Counted from the first letter of the stretch, positions 24,031-36,177 are shown. The stretch: 64,000 bases of DNA from Hygrophila difformis (GCA_030278955.1 JAOANR010000002.1:27328057-27392056); one strand, 5' to 3'. Numbers and translations: made by a program. Notes: generated by a model from the sequence alone, not told the origin.

Positions 24031-25330
24031 GCAACAATGTGTTACATTCTTATTGCTGCTTCTGCGGTGCATTTAATTGAAAATGTGAAAACAAAAGAAT
24101 TTATCAACCACAATTGTGTTACATTCTTATCGCTTCTTCTGCGTTGCATTTACAGTGAACAACGACAATTTCGAAAGTGTCAAAAGCAGAATGACTCTAG
24201 CAAATATTCGCCCCATGAACATCCAAAAGGTTTTACAGTTGGAAAATACAGCCCAAGACTTGTATTTAGGGAACAAATAACGAATCAATAATTTATCAAC
24301 TTCCATCCTCAACACAACTCACTCGTAAAGAAAAAAAAAAGAACCTACCAAAAGGAATAAATGGTATAAACAAGTAACATGAGAAAGAAGAAAGTAACCA
24401 AAAACAATCTCTTCCCCAATTACATGAACAGACTCGACTCGGAACAATTTCCGAATAGTACTGGACCCAAAAAGTAACTAAAAATTGAATAGTACTGGTA
24501 TGTGTTAATGCTATGTTTGGTTATAAATACGCTAAAGCGAAGCCCAAATAAAACCGGAACTGAAATCCTTACTTGTGGTTGGCGAGGCAACAACAGCGCG
24601 GAGGCAAAGAGAGACGGGGAAGGCGAGGGGAGTATTCTGGTTTTATATTGTTCGCGTAAATCAGCAACTCAACAAATCCTTTAGCCCCCCATTCGCTTCG
24701 GGTGATGAGATGAATTATCACATGATTTTGCCTAAGTACAATAAAAATCCAACTATGCAAATTCTAAGCAGCCCAGTTGCAGTACGTCGGCCCACGCCCG
24801 GCTGGTCCTCCTCCTCCTCCCGCCGCTCCAATTTCACCCTGCAAGGCCCCCTCCGCCACGCGGATTTCCAGCCGACCATAACATAAAATGGATTGAAGAT
24901 GCGATGACACCATTCAATAACAATTACCGTTCAATCCATATAAAATTTTGCATGTTCTTAAGGTTTTTCCATTCAAATGAAGAATGCCTTTAATGGCTCT
25001 TCCCAAAAAAAATAAATAAATAAAAAAATGAAGAAACGCCAATCTCAGAGAACACTTCAAAGTTTGAAAACTCAGAATTTCGGATCACATCGCAAGTTCA
25101 CGGGTTTTGTCAACGTTACAATGTACAAAGAAATGGCTTGACTGCATTAATAAAACCACAGATGAAAATCCAATTCTTTGAATGCATGACATGAACCATA
25201 GACTTAATTCATTGGCAACAATAGCAGCCTCTTTAAGAAATAAGAATACCAATGTTATTCTAGCAATTCCAATGTTCATAAGATCAACCAGTACTCAATA
25301 ATAGTATAAGATTTTCTATAGAATCAGCCT
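24031..25330. other. Helitron 2 interior, no recognised gene
   Basis: A stretch sharing TGTTACATTCTTAT and TGCTTCTGCG is duplicated at about 24040-24070 and 24117-24150. A GC-rich block at about 24780-24880 resembles a promoter or first exon but shows no recognisable protein. Confidence 0.4.
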
Positions 25331-25334
25331 TACC

Positions 25335-27000
25335 TTTGCTTTTTGGATAGGCCTTCCTCTTGAATCATCCTTTATTTCCATAGTGGATGTCGTGATTTCT
25401 ACAAGTTTTACATGGGGCGATTTAATTGACTGCCCTATCAATCCAAATTATTGAAGTAACAGAATGGATGACATGGTCATGAATACTAAATCTCACTTTT
25501 CTCAACAGCAAAGCCATTGTTCTTCAGGATTTCAGCAATAGAGACAACAGCTGAAATAGCTGCAGAAACAAGAAATATAAAATTAACAAATTTGTAAAAA
25601 TATAAATATAATAAATAATTAGGGTTAAATAATTTTTTATATAACCATATATGATCATACATTGATATTCCCTCCATTCACAAATAAATGCCTTTGTTTC
25701 ACCAAAATGCCACATGACCCTATTAAATAGGGACACTTCGTACTATTTGTATCTAGTTGGATGATAATGCATGAGGTTGAAGGTGGAAAAATTACATAAT
25801 TACACCTTAAATTTTGTAAAACGAGAAATATTTATAAATGGAGGGAGTCCTTCAATGCATATCTAGTTTAAGCCAGGATGCAGAGAATGATCCATTTTTA
25901 CTCCTTTCTCTCACACATCCTGTCCATTCTTACTCCCATACTTCAACACACTTCTAAAATTTAAAAAAAATATTAAAATTCTTATCAGCATACCCTCACA
26001 AACAAAATTCCATACAACATAATTATTTTCAAAAATATCTTAAAACACATATATTATTAGTTTATAAACCACCAAGATTGATTGGTTTGGTTCAGCAAAC
26101 ATTTTGACAGAACAATATTCCTACTCTGAACACAGCATTTAAGAAATTCTCCAAACACAAGCTTATTCAACATTATATAAACACCAATTATAGAAAGAAC
26201 CAGTTGAAACATATCTCATCCCTCACTATAAACCTAATATAAGACACACTCAAAGCACTTCACAAGCCAAATACTTAAATTGCTTGAAAACGATTACTTT
26301 TAAAATTAGAAATGGCATACCACAGGTGTTGGTTTGTTATACAACAATTCATTAAATTGGAAATTTTTGTAGGACATCAGAGCAAGCAAATGAACTCCTC
26401 CAATCGCCCACAAATTCTTCAATTATATCTCACCAACACAAATACACAGCTAACACAATGAGTTCATATTATAAACACTCATAACAACGAGTAAGCCCAA
26501 TGCTCAATACTGTTTTCCAAAGAGCAGAAATGGAAACAGTTAAAGAACAAGCAATCGTATTAACAAAAATGAGGTTAGATTAAACTATGTAGCACTTATA
26601 AAAGCACTAAATTGCTGACAATACAATACAAAGAACACTGAGAACAGATTTAAATTTTGGAAAGTAAAGCATATGTCACAAATTAGGGGAAAAAAATGAA
26701 AAGAATGTAAAAGCAAAGAAGGGAACTACCCATGCCAAGTGCTGAAAGCTCGACCTCACAGTGTTATTGCATGTACCTCTAGATACACAAAACACCAGAT
26801 TAATACATATACCATCCATAACAGCTGTCGCAAAATTGGAATTCGAATGGAATCAATCACGAAAACGAAAAATAATTAAACAAATATACCTTGGCAAGAT
26901 TAACATAGAAGAAAAGTGGCTTCTTGGTGTTGGATACTTGAATCCGGTTCTTCTTCTGTGTTCGAGATAAAACCCATACCTTTGAACATACTACAGTTGG
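25335..27000 (-). pseudogene. Alba DNA/RNA-binding protein gene copy
   Basis: Four exons of a small plant Alba protein are in order on the minus strand: about 26885-26965 (QKKNRIQVSNTKKPLFFYVN, LAK), 26733-26765 (EVELSALGM), 25490-25585 (VSIAEILKNNGFAVEK) and 25335-25450 (TTSTMEIKDDSRGRPIQKAK). Together they cover almost the whole Alba fold, including the basic N-terminal nucleic-acid-binding strand. The true start codon and extreme C-terminus are not visible. One intron holds a MITE (25669-25847). It is the most complete small gene in Helitron 2; I see no stop within the exons, but exon joins were not verified. Confidence 0.85.
25669..25847. mobile_element. MITE, about 180 bp, in the Alba intron
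   Basis: Terminal inverted repeats TCCCTCCATT and AATGGAGGGA bound a 180-bp AT-rich segment without coding content. The ends match the CTCCCTCC family of the other two MITEs. Exact ends and target duplication are less clear. Confidence 0.7.
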
Positions 27001-27345
27001 AGAAAGAGACGCCGGCGGGATGGGTCGGCCAGCGGGAGGGAGGCCGCCGGAATCGGAGGGTGCGCGCAGGGCTAAGGCGGCGGCTAGGGCTTGCGAAGGC
27101 CGGAGGAGGGCGAGCCCTCAGCGGCGGCGATGGCGGGAGAAATGAAGTAAGAGCTCGGCGGCGGCGGCGAAAGACGAGGAGTGGAAGGGAACGAGAAACG
27201 CAGGGTGGGTGCGTGGGGAGAGGGCGAGTGGATGCGATGGCTACGACCAACAACAATAACCTGGAATCTATCCCGAAGCCCTTCGAGCACCGGGAGGAAA
27301 GAGTAATGACGAAGGAAGCGATCGAAGAAAGATGAGAGAACCCGA
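26995..27345 (-). other. GC-rich first-exon-like block of Helitron 2
   Basis: A G+C- and CpG-rich block of about 350 bp lies just upstream (minus strand) of the Alba exons. It resembles a captured plant promoter/5' UTR. On the plus strand it also reads MATTNNNNLESIPKPF from about 27237, so strand and coding status are unclear. Confidence 0.4.
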
Positions 27346-27467
27346 CCCAATTGTGAATAAATCAAATTTTTAATCGAACGGCTCAAATTAAAAATTGGAC
27401 TTTTGATCTAACGGTAGGGAATGAAATTCAAGTTGGGAAGAATTTGGAGTTGCTCTCTTATAATATA

Positions 27468-27727
27468 CTCCCTCCATCCCAGTATACTTGTCTTGTTTGA
27501 CTTTTTGGCACTGTTCATTGTTTAACTTTGACTCAACGTTATTGCAAGTATATATTTGAAAAAAAATAGTCGAGTTGGGTCTTGTTAGAATCGTAAAATC
27601 ATGTAGTTTTAGAATATATATTTTATTTAATTTTTTGTTGTATATATTTTGAGATATTAACGATTGAAAATGTGCATTGGATAATGTGCAGAAATGAAAC
27701 AAGACAGGTTAAGTGGGACGGAGGGAG
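27468..27727. mobile_element. Stowaway-type MITE, 260 bp, in the Helitron 2 end
   Basis: Terminal repeats CTCCCTCCATCCCA and GTGGGACGGAGGGAG are flanked by TA (27466-27467, 27728-27729). It is inserted into the last few bases of the Helitron 2 5' terminus. Confidence 0.9.
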
Positions 27728-27744
27728 TAGAAGATAAGATAAGA

Positions 27745-27770
27745 TATATATATATATATATATATATATA
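27745..27770. repeat. (TA)n tract at the Helitron 2/3 boundary
   Basis: About 13 TA units lie between the 5' end of Helitron 2 and the CTAG end of Helitron 3. Confidence 0.85.
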
Positions 27771-28299
27771 CTAGTGGGGAAACTGTGCGATGCATAGCGT
27801 AATGAGGACATACAACTGCCCATGGAGGGAAAAATAATAATTATAGGTAAGTGTACGTGGGTTTACCTGCTCTCCGTGATTGTTTTCATTGAAGTAGCAG
27901 AACTTAGATATACTGATACAAAGAATTAAGTAGCAGAACTTCTCGAGCTACCTTGATATGAGCGCAGGTCAGGTCATAATTCTTGGGCTCCCCTAAATGC
28001 AATTACAGCTGCTTCTGGCCGATTCATTGACAATAACAGATTCCCCTAGATATAGAATGACAAATCTAAGATCAAATTCAGACCAATCAAAACAGAATTG
28101 AGTTTTTAACATGATTGGTTAAAAAAAGCTTAACAGAAAGACGGAGCAATCTTGGTTTGGCTAGGGGTAAGCGACCCTACCTTCATTATATAACCAGCTA
28201 CATGCCTTTCATCGATTCGGATGCTCTGTTATTAAGAGATTGTAACATTTGTATTAGTGTAGTAGTATTGAAATACGTGAAACTGAAATGCGAAAAAAA

Positions 28300-28945
28300 T
28301 ATCTAACCTTTTCAACATGTGATAAAGCTGCTCTTTCATCTTTTTTTTCCCAAAGCACAGACAGTGCAACAAAAACTTCAGGCCTCGTATGGTCAATATT
28401 CAACAGATCTTGAACTAACTTATTTAGCTTGGAATTATCAGAGTTGAGCTTAAGAAACATGGCATACTCATCCATATAGGTTACCACATTTGGATCAATT
28501 TTCCGGACCTGCAAAATTCATTTGCTTGATTTGTTACCTCTGTTGACATCAATGCCTTCATATTTATATAAGTGGAGAATTACCCTTTCAAAATCCATAA
28601 CTGCTTCATCGTTTTTTCTAATTATGGCATTAACCTTAAGACAAGCACAACATGAAGGAGTAATTTCATCAGGGCTGTAACACTGAATTTGCATGCCTCA
28701 GTGAATACCAATGGCATACTAATGATAGAAAACATTTAAAGAGAACAGGATCACTTGAACATACATGTTCAAACATAACAAAACATATGAAAATTTACAT
28801 GCACTGGATCACTCATATGGTAGACATGTTTGCACTGATTTCAAGAAGTTGGTGCATACCTTCGCCATTTCCAGCAATATGTGAACATTGTCTGGAAATC
28901 GTTGTAGAAGTTTAGAGAATAGTTCCAGTCCACCTCCTTTTCAAG
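28300..28945 (-). pseudogene. APC7: Anaphase-promoting complex subunit 7 fragment
   Basis: APC7 is a TPR scaffold of the APC/C ubiquitin ligase. Three exon pieces are in order on the minus strand: about 28865-28940 (LELFSKLLQRFPDNVHILLE), 28580-28680 (an exon ending NDEAVMDFER) and 28300-28515 (KIDPNVVTYMDEYAMFLKL, LNKLVQDLLNIDHTRPEVFV, LSVLWEKKDERAALSHVEK). The TPR-type helices are intact across the last exon, which stays open. The N- and C-terminal TPRs are missing. Confidence 0.85.
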
Positions 28946-29349
28946 AGAAAACAATTACAAGAACTGAGAATAGCAGAATGATCGGAAAATCCTACCAAGA
29001 GATGCACTGGTACAGTATAAAGACACATAGGTTAACTGCATTTAGGCTATAGCCTCTAAGACCCGTGAAAAGTAAGGCTACAGTACAGATCCAGTAGTTT
29101 TAATAATATATTAAAGGTAGGGAAATGTTTATGTAAATAACTTAGCATAACTGAACTATAAATAAAATAACTAATCAGGATGTTGTAGGTAATTTCTCAT
29201 TTACCTCAAAATAAAGTAACATTAAGAACAAAACAGATGCGCATAAGTATGCATGAATAAGCAAGGCCACCTTCATGCACGCCTGAAAACAGTTCAACCA
29301 CATAAAGGAAAAGGAATGAAGGAATGAAGAAAGGAAGGAAAAAAGAAAA

Positions 29350-29600
29350 GAGTAGCCATACAAATGAAATACCAGCCAGATACTGCTTCAGTGCCTTGTA
29401 GATGCTAAACATAGCAGCATTTCCTGGCATTTCACGAGCCAGGGTGGGAATAAACCCCTTGAACAGACCACGTGCACCTGCTGATTGAAGAACATGCCTT
29501 GCCACATCCATTGGCCCTCCGTAATTTATGGCTACAGCACCTCTCGAAGCAGAACCTGCCATTGCACTCTGAGCTTGCAATCTGAATAAGCACATAAAGT
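29350..29600 (-). pseudogene. Mitochondrial carrier fragment (BOU-like)
   Basis: An open minus-strand stretch reads QAQSAMAGSASRGAVAINYG, then GPMDVARHVLQSAG and LFKGFIPTLAREMPGNAAMF. It matches the second repeat of the plant carnitine/acylcarnitine-type carrier A BOUT DE SOUFFLE, a photorespiration-linked inner-membrane carrier. The exon end runs into intron-like sequence after YLAG. About 70 of roughly 300 residues are present. Confidence 0.75.
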
Positions 29601-30520
29601 TTTAAGAAGTAAATTGGTAATATTAGTATCTGTCGTGTCCCAATACACAACACTGCCACTGAGCCCTTATAAAGATTCATTCAAAATGTAAATTAGCAGA
29701 TTATTACACATCAATCGAGAGTTGGAAGCTTACACCCTGTTTTCCAATGAGCAATCCAACAACGAACCAGCATGCAATCAAATTCCAAGCTTGGACCGAG
29801 GCCATCATGCAAATATTCATAAAAGTGGAATTCCACTTGAACATGCAATCCAATGCAAATTTTAACCATTAATAACTCAAATGGTGTACAAGTAAAAATT
29901 ATAAAAAAAAAATTGATATTTTAACTACAAGATTATTCGAATCGAATAACACCTAGCTTGACTATAGTTTTTCTTGTAAAACAGTGAGAAAAATTTGGGT
30001 CAAAGTCAAACAATGAAGTGCCAAAAGTCAATCTGGGTCACTTTTAAAAACAGAAGGAAGTAATTTTTTCAGGGGCCTTGTTTTAAAAAATAGATCAGGG
30101 CCTCTATATTATTTCGGACGCCCTAGCCAAAGGCATAATAGTTGAGCCAACTTAAATATAAGACTTGTCACAGTGGTAACAAAGAGCTCATACAAATCTA
30201 AACTTCATAAGTCGGATGCTCCAAACTAATTTCCTAATGTATCATCCCAGTGTTAAAGCTTGAAAAGATTCGAAGTTGTTTTCTTATTTGAAATGATTCT
30301 CAATGTTTCCAAGGTTAAAAACAGCTGTCATGGACTAATCAAGCAATTCATCCATAAATAAATGCTTACAGAAGGTTCATATTGATAAATGGCTAAGCCT
30401 TGAATGATTTCAAGTTAGTATTATCAAACAATCACAAAAGGAATTAATGTGTTCATTGTGTGTGCGTGTGTGCATGACTGCATGTGCATGAGCATGTAAA
30501 CACACACACACTGTGATCAT
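29601..30520. other. Helitron 3 interior with a decayed MITE
   Basis: Intron-like DNA. About 29970-30065 carries words (CAAAGTCAAACAATGAAGTGCC) that match, in reverse, the inner part of the 27468 MITE, suggesting a decayed relative. A GT/CA-rich patch lies at 30455-30510. Confidence 0.45.
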
Positions 30521-30522
30521 AT

Positions 30523-33240
30523 TCAAGAAATGGTTCGGAGTTGCATGAAATAAAAAACTAAACACATACCATGTTGAGCAGCATCCAGAAGTTCTTCAAG
30601 TTCAAAAATTCGGTTAATGCCACCAGAAAGCTCCAAGAATTTTCTATGTAGTTCAAGAATATCACCAAAAGCCAAAAAGCTTTGAGACACGACAGATGCC
30701 AAAAAGCGCAGTGCATGGGCCAATTCACCTGAAATGGGAGGGATGTAGTATAAATTATAAACTAAGACAAATCTTCATGAAATAAATTTTTCAGTAAAAG
30801 TTATCATAATTGTGGGATTGCCTTCACCTTGAGTAGAAGTCAAGGCTCGATCTCCTTTGTGCTCCATGGCATACAACAAACTCAATCCCCAAGTTACATT
30901 ATGAGGAAGTTGTTTTGTAATGAAGTCGTCTATTATACCAAAGAGCCATTTCTTTTTAAGAAGCAACATTGAGTGATTAAAAAGTTCTCCAAATCTGGAT
31001 TCAATCACTTGTAATTAAAGAAGCTTTTATCAAAGCTAGATACCGCAAAAACAACAATTACTGTAGAATAATCACGGGAGTAATTGAATACTCAATCTCT
31101 GACATCTGCATGCACTAAGGGGGCATACATAATTCGTGCATTTGCTCTTCTTGCTTATCAATGGAAATCATATAAACAGTCCTTATTCAGATAACGATTA
31201 TGCCATGAACATTATAAACGTGGGTTCCATGTCTGCAACATTTATGCTTCTTACCAACAAGGACAATCCTGTAATTCCTAAACCATAACTATGGCCATTG
31301 GTCCAAATAACAATGTCAGAAGCTTAATTTTCCCAGTATTCTTAGAACTAAAAGCTAATACCTCTTTCTCCCTGTTACCGCCGCCAAAGAAAGCAACGGA
31401 TTCTGCATGTACGCACAATCTTTCATGCATGTACCTGACACACAAACTATGGAGTTAAAAGGCTGTTTAAAATCATTGCATCCTTGCAGGTGAAAAGCAC
31501 GCAAATGTAGAATAACCTAAAAGTCCCCTCTAGTTGCTGCTCACGACTGATTAGGTCACCAAAGTCAGGTGTAACAATCCTGAGTAGGCCCAAACCAAGT
31601 AACATATATGCATACAAAATAGCAACCCCTCGTTGGCCAGTCAACAACTTCATTCTCCAGGTGAACCTTAAGAAGAAAAGAAAGGATGCAAATGAGGTTT
31701 TATGCTGAATATTTTATCAAGTTCATAATCATTAATCAATTAACACTTACCATAGAATATCAACAGTTGGTTTTACCATTCCAGTAACCAAACCAGACAG
31801 ATCATGGGTTAACTTCTCCAAGTCTTGAGTTAATCTTTGATCAGCATCAACATTCTCCCGTGACATTTGAAAAACCTATAAAAATCTCCCCAGAATATTC
31901 CTTCATGCAATTTGAAAGTTGGGCTCTTGAAAGCATAAACCTGTCTTTTCTTTTCTTCCATTCTTTCATCCTTTATTTACTTATTTGAGGGGGGGATTTT
32001 TGTTGGCAAATTATCCCTACAATTTCCTAAATAGCACAGTACGTTTATATGTATATATAATATATATTCATGGCAACGCTGCTCCTCCTTTATGTATTGG
32101 TTGTTAGACTTCACTTTGAAACAGTTTTGTTGTTTGACTCTAGAATTGAATAATTTCATGGGTTCAACAAGATATAAAGTCAAAATAAAATCATTTAAAA
32201 CCTTCTGCAATCATCCAACATGTGTACATGTCTGACTCCATGGAATTATTTACCAGTATGACTTAAACTACATATGTGCAATTTCGAACTGTAAATATAC
32301 ACTCATGAAGTAGGCAAATCTGATTTGGGAATAAGGAACCCATTCAACACTAACTCAGGGAGGGTGAAATGTGAATCCAGTACCTTATAATATGCATTTT
32401 TCCTCAAGTAGTTCTTAAGTAAATGCTTGGTCAGACGGATCCTCCATTCAAGGGCAAGCAGAGAAGAGAAGTCAGGTGCCTGTGAAGAGGGGGGACAACA
32501 ACAACAAACAATTACATAAGAATGATGAAGTGACATAACTATCTATTATTTATTCTTCTTCCCTTCCAAATTTTACTTTCAACCCTGGTTTGAAGGGTCA
32601 TCAAGAGCAGTCACGACGGTGCAACCAAGTAAGACAACTAAGAAAAGCTAACTATTTACATAAATGGTGGTTAGCTTAAAAATTATTCTTCACAATTATG
32701 GATTCAAGCTTATATTTGATAGCGAACAGAATTTGAACATCTAACTCCAACCCTTTCAACACAACCAATAACTTTAGGTCAAATATAATTTAACCAGTCT
32801 AGATTCTGACAAAGAGATAAGGTTTGTAACAGCTTGAATGTTCCAGAATGTGATGTTTCATACTTTCATATGTGACGCATTCATGTTACAGTTCTGATCT
32901 CCGGGGAAACAATAAAATACCTCAAAGATGGTGCGACAAAGGAAGAGGCGGCACTCTGAAGAACACTAATTCCAATCAACTTAATGAAGGCATCTTTATC
33001 TTGCTCCAGAACATACTTGACAGTTGTCCCTATGAATAATATTTTGTTTCAAATGCTTTGCTCATGACTGATGATTCTAATTGATAGCAAACTGAAGGGT
33101 CAATTTATCATACTAATACATACCATTTAAGGAAGCAATGCGATCTGATATCCATGTTCTTGATAACACAAGAGCAGCAACTGCAATGAGTTGAGCACCC
33201 TGTTTATATACGGGGAAAAATTCAATTAAATCGTGTGACG
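30523..33240 (-). pseudogene. ABCD1: Peroxisomal ABC transporter ABCD1 (PXA1/COMATOSE) fragment
   Basis: The source protein imports fatty acyl substrates and jasmonate precursors into peroxisomes. Seven or eight exons are in order on the minus strand: 33125-33205 (LSRTWISDRIASLNG), 32930-33030 (TVKYVLEQDKDAFIKLIGIS), 32390-32480 (ALEWRIRLTKHLLKNYLRKN), 31750-31875 (DADQRLTQDLEKLTHDLSG), 31515-31665 (WRMKLLTGQRGVAILYAYML), 31370-31440 (HERLCVHAESVAFFGGG), 30830-31005 (FITKQLPHNVTWGLSLLYA) and 30560-30725 (FLELSGGINRIFELEELLDA). This is the transmembrane domain of the second half of the full-size transporter. The ATP-binding domain is absent. Most exons stay open, so capture looks fairly recent. 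Confidence 0.9.
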
Positions 33241-33369
33241 CCTCTGTTTTGAAAAACCACAAATTAGAGAAATTGGCACGCCAGACACAACCTCTAAAGA
33301 AAATATTGAGGTATAATACTAAATTCCAAATATCCAATACCAAAGCCTAAAATAAGTGCTTGTGCACCC

Positions 33370-33650
33370 ACCTGAAGGGCAACAACCAAAGTAAACTGTG
33401 AGAATAACGCAGGATCTGAATCGATCAGCTGCTCAGGAAACTCTGGTGATTTTTTCTTTAGCAGCATCATTCGCATCCTTAGAAAGGCGCTCACATTTTT
33501 CGCCTTTCGCCTTGGATTGCCCAAGCCAATATTCATCAGATGATTGTATAAATCAACCGAACCAACATGAATTAAAGGAATACGAAAATATTTATCAGCT
33601 TTCCTTCGCATCTCAATGGAAACGAAATACTCTAGAAAATTGGATATCAG
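33370..33650 (-). pseudogene. Unidentified exon upstream of the ABCD1 pieces
   Basis: An open minus-strand stretch reads RIPLIHVGSVDLYNHLMNIG, then ends FPEQLIDSDPALFSQFTLV. It may be a diverged part of a neighbouring captured gene rather than ABCD1; I do not recognise it. An alternative frame (CERLSKDANDAAKEKITRV) suggests frame mixing. Confidence 0.35.
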
Positions 33651-33939
33651 GAACAATTGCACAACATCAACCCTAAAATCAATCAATTTGAACCACAAAC
33701 ATACACCAAACAATCATTAATTTGAACCGCAAATCAAAACAAGCAAAACATCAAACCTAAAATTGAACCCCAAACCCTCGGTAGAACCCACCCTTTTCTG
33801 TTTGGTGAAACCCTAAATCACCGCAGCGAACAAATATACTCTAAAACAAAACAAATTAAATAGAAGTCACAGACAAGAAATAATTAAAATAGGGAAATCG
33901 CAGGGTACAGTAGTGGAAAAGAAACAATCGTTACCTTAA

Positions 33940-34070
33940 ACTGCTCCTGCGAAGGCGACGAACACAAGGAGGCCTGGGGAGGAGCGAAGAGCTGCGCGAG
34001 GGTAGGTGAGCTGACAGAGCGACAGACGCAGCAGACCAGATACGGAGACAGCCAGTGGTTGCGCAGGCGG
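33940..34070 (-). other. GC-rich first-exon-like block of Helitron 3
   Basis: A GC-rich block of about 130 bp without recognisable protein, upstream of the ABCD1 exons and downstream of the UBC exon on the minus strand. It resembles a captured 5' UTR. Confidence 0.35.
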
Positions 34071-34266
34071 GGAATGGATTAAGGTAACGATTTAATTTTT
34101 CCATCTAACTCATATTTCTGCACGAATAAATAACCTGAACAAAATACCCTACCTCGCCGGACGTTTCCATCGAACACCCTTTGCAAAAACGTAGTGGAAA
34201 TGAGTTTGGCGAAAAAATTTAGGAAATTCCTCACCCTAAAAAGAAATACAGTATATAACAAAATAC

Positions 34267-34377
34267 CTCGAGCGGAAGGCTCTTGCAATCATCGGAAGGT
34301 TTGGATTGCATTTCTTTGGCCTCCTGCAAAATCCTCTTGACAGCGGGATTCTTCCGATTATACTTATCCTCCGCCAT
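34267..34377 (-). pseudogene. Ubiquitin-conjugating enzyme E2 (UBC32-type) exon 1
   Basis: The exon begins with an ATG (34377 downward) and reads MAEDKYNRKNPAVKRILQEA, then KEMQSKPSDDCKSLPLE, 37 codons in all. It ends at a good splice donor (CTCGAG/GTATTT, GT at 34266-34265). It matches the N-terminus of the ER-anchored UBC32/33/34 E2 family of ER-associated degradation. The catalytic cysteine domain is absent. It lies about 0.4 kb inside the Helitron 5' end, so it is the natural first coding exon of any read-through transcript. Confidence 0.85.
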
Positions 34378-34799
34378 TGTGGAACGCAGAGAACGTAGGC
34401 GGAGGGTTAGGGCAAATCTTGGATTGGGGATTACAATTTGGGACAAGGAATTAGGGCTCCTTGTCTTCTAAGCTACAACGGAAAACGGAATAGGTTCGAT
34501 TTGGCAGCAGCAGTTGGATTATCGCGACTGAAAAATGCATCGATTTGGTGAGGCTGTAGACGGAGGGAGAAAGAAAGACGGAAAATGCGCCAGACGACGA
34601 AGGATTCGAGAAGCAGAAGAGAGCGTGACAAATGTCGAGAGAGGAAAAAAGATGAACAAATCGGGTGAAACCCGACCTGAAAAATTAGCAATGGAGCAAA
34701 TCAATCCAACGGACAGACATTCAATTAGAATTCTTATCCAACGGTGGAAAATCTAATTGGAGCTTGGCAATCTTTGGCACTCTCCCTCTTATAGGATGT

Positions 34800-34818
34800 A
34801 ATATATATATATATATAT
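34800..34818. repeat. (TA)n tract right of Helitron 3
   Basis: About nine TA units begin just beyond the right-hand Helitron 3 terminus and match the target preference. Confidence 0.8.
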
Positions 34819-35530
34819 GTATTATTTGCATTGCATTTCTCTCTATGATATTATTTGGCCATGATGTATTGAACCTCGTGTCGTGCTATATGGATCCTAT
34901 ATTGATTGGCCAACAGTTTAGGTGCCATAGTACGACACTAATGTTACAAAAATGGTTTGAAATTTTTGGAGCGTTACACATTCAACTTGAGGGAAATAAT
35001 TGGGATCTTGTTGTAGGTAAGATTATTTTTTTGGTAGTGTTGTGATTCACCTTGTTCAGTTGGTTTGTATTGTTGCATGATTTTGAGGTTTGGGGGTTAT
35101 GATGAAGGTTGGTTGATTTATGGTTTTCGATGTAGATTGAAAGATTGAGAGGTTTTGGAGCTTGAATTGGGAGAATAAGAAAATTTGGAATCATCTATTG
35201 AAGGAAAGGATTAGACCAAGGCCTTCTGGCTGGAGGCGGAATGCTCGTCTCATGTGCATAAAGGAAGAAAACTTATCCGCATATTTTTATCTCATATTTA
35301 TATCAATAAGCCTAGATTGAGATGAGGAAAAAATATCTGCAGAAAGGATGGGAAGAAATAGCTGGAAAAGGAAGAGGAATGGGCGTAATTAATTGAATAA
35401 GGACAATGAGAGACGTCCACAGGTGATGCCAGGACATTGAAGAACTTTTGGATTTTTGGGAATAGAAAGGCAGCGGGCGAGAGATAACTCACACGACCAG
35501 AGCATGAGGATTTGGAATTCAATTAAGGGT
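34819..35530. other. Intergenic sequence, nothing recognised
   Basis: No supported frame, RNA gene or repeat is seen between the Helitron train and the next LTR element. Confidence 0.5.
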
Positions 35531-35971
35531 TAATAATTATTTAAGGCCCTATCAATGAGTCATTTCCACTTTTTCGCCACAATAAGTTTGAATTATGATT
35601 TTAGGCCATAACAAACCATCTTTGTTCAATTTTAGGCCATCCAGTCTTTTTAAAATAATAATTGACCCACCGACTTTTGTTTTAGTACACTTTGACCCCA
35701 TCAGTTGACTTACCACTTCTTGCCCTATTACACTTTGATCCCAATTTTAGAATTTTCATTAAATTTAGTCCAATAACAGCCCATCATGCTTACGATAATT
35801 AAATTAAGCACTAAACTTCATATATTGGGTTTGACCGCCTTGCTGCCGGGTTTACTAAGCTCCAGGGTTTTACGGACTCCCTCCAACCACGCAGCCGCGA
35901 CCGAGGATCATGGAAGCGTTAGAGAGGCGTTACAACTCCACCATTAGAAAGACAGATGTTGTGCTCCTCCC

Positions 35972-35980
35972 TATAAATAA
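35972..35980 (+). promoter_or_regulatory. TATA box of the Tat-like LTR
   Basis: TATAAATAA about 200 bp upstream of the primer-binding site fits an LTR promoter. Confidence 0.5.
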
Positions 35981-36177
35981 TAGGAGGTCACATCCTAGGA
36001 GGAGATCTCAACTCTACCAAGAATCCGCACTTTCATATTTTTATCCTTTCTTCAATTTTTTTTTTGTTCTTCAATTTTGCAATTTTTTCCTTTACATTTA
36101 TATTTTGATTCCTGTAATTCCCTTCCGTAACTTTGTAATTGTCTTTTACATTAATAAAAAATTTCTCGGTTAACAAA

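Larger units (their letters stand above)
27771..34796 (-). mobile_element. Helitron 3: non-autonomous, gene-carrying
   Basis: Both ends are readable. On the minus strand it starts TCCTATAAGAGGGAGAG (34796 downward), preceded by A, and ends with the hairpin and CTAG (27771), followed by T. That is exactly the A-to-T insertion of Helitrons, and both flanks are (TA)n. The hairpin at 27783-27797 has one mismatched pair. Cargo: APC7, a BOU-like carrier, ABCD1/PXA1 and UBC32-type E2 fragments, all on the minus strand. Confidence 0.88.
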
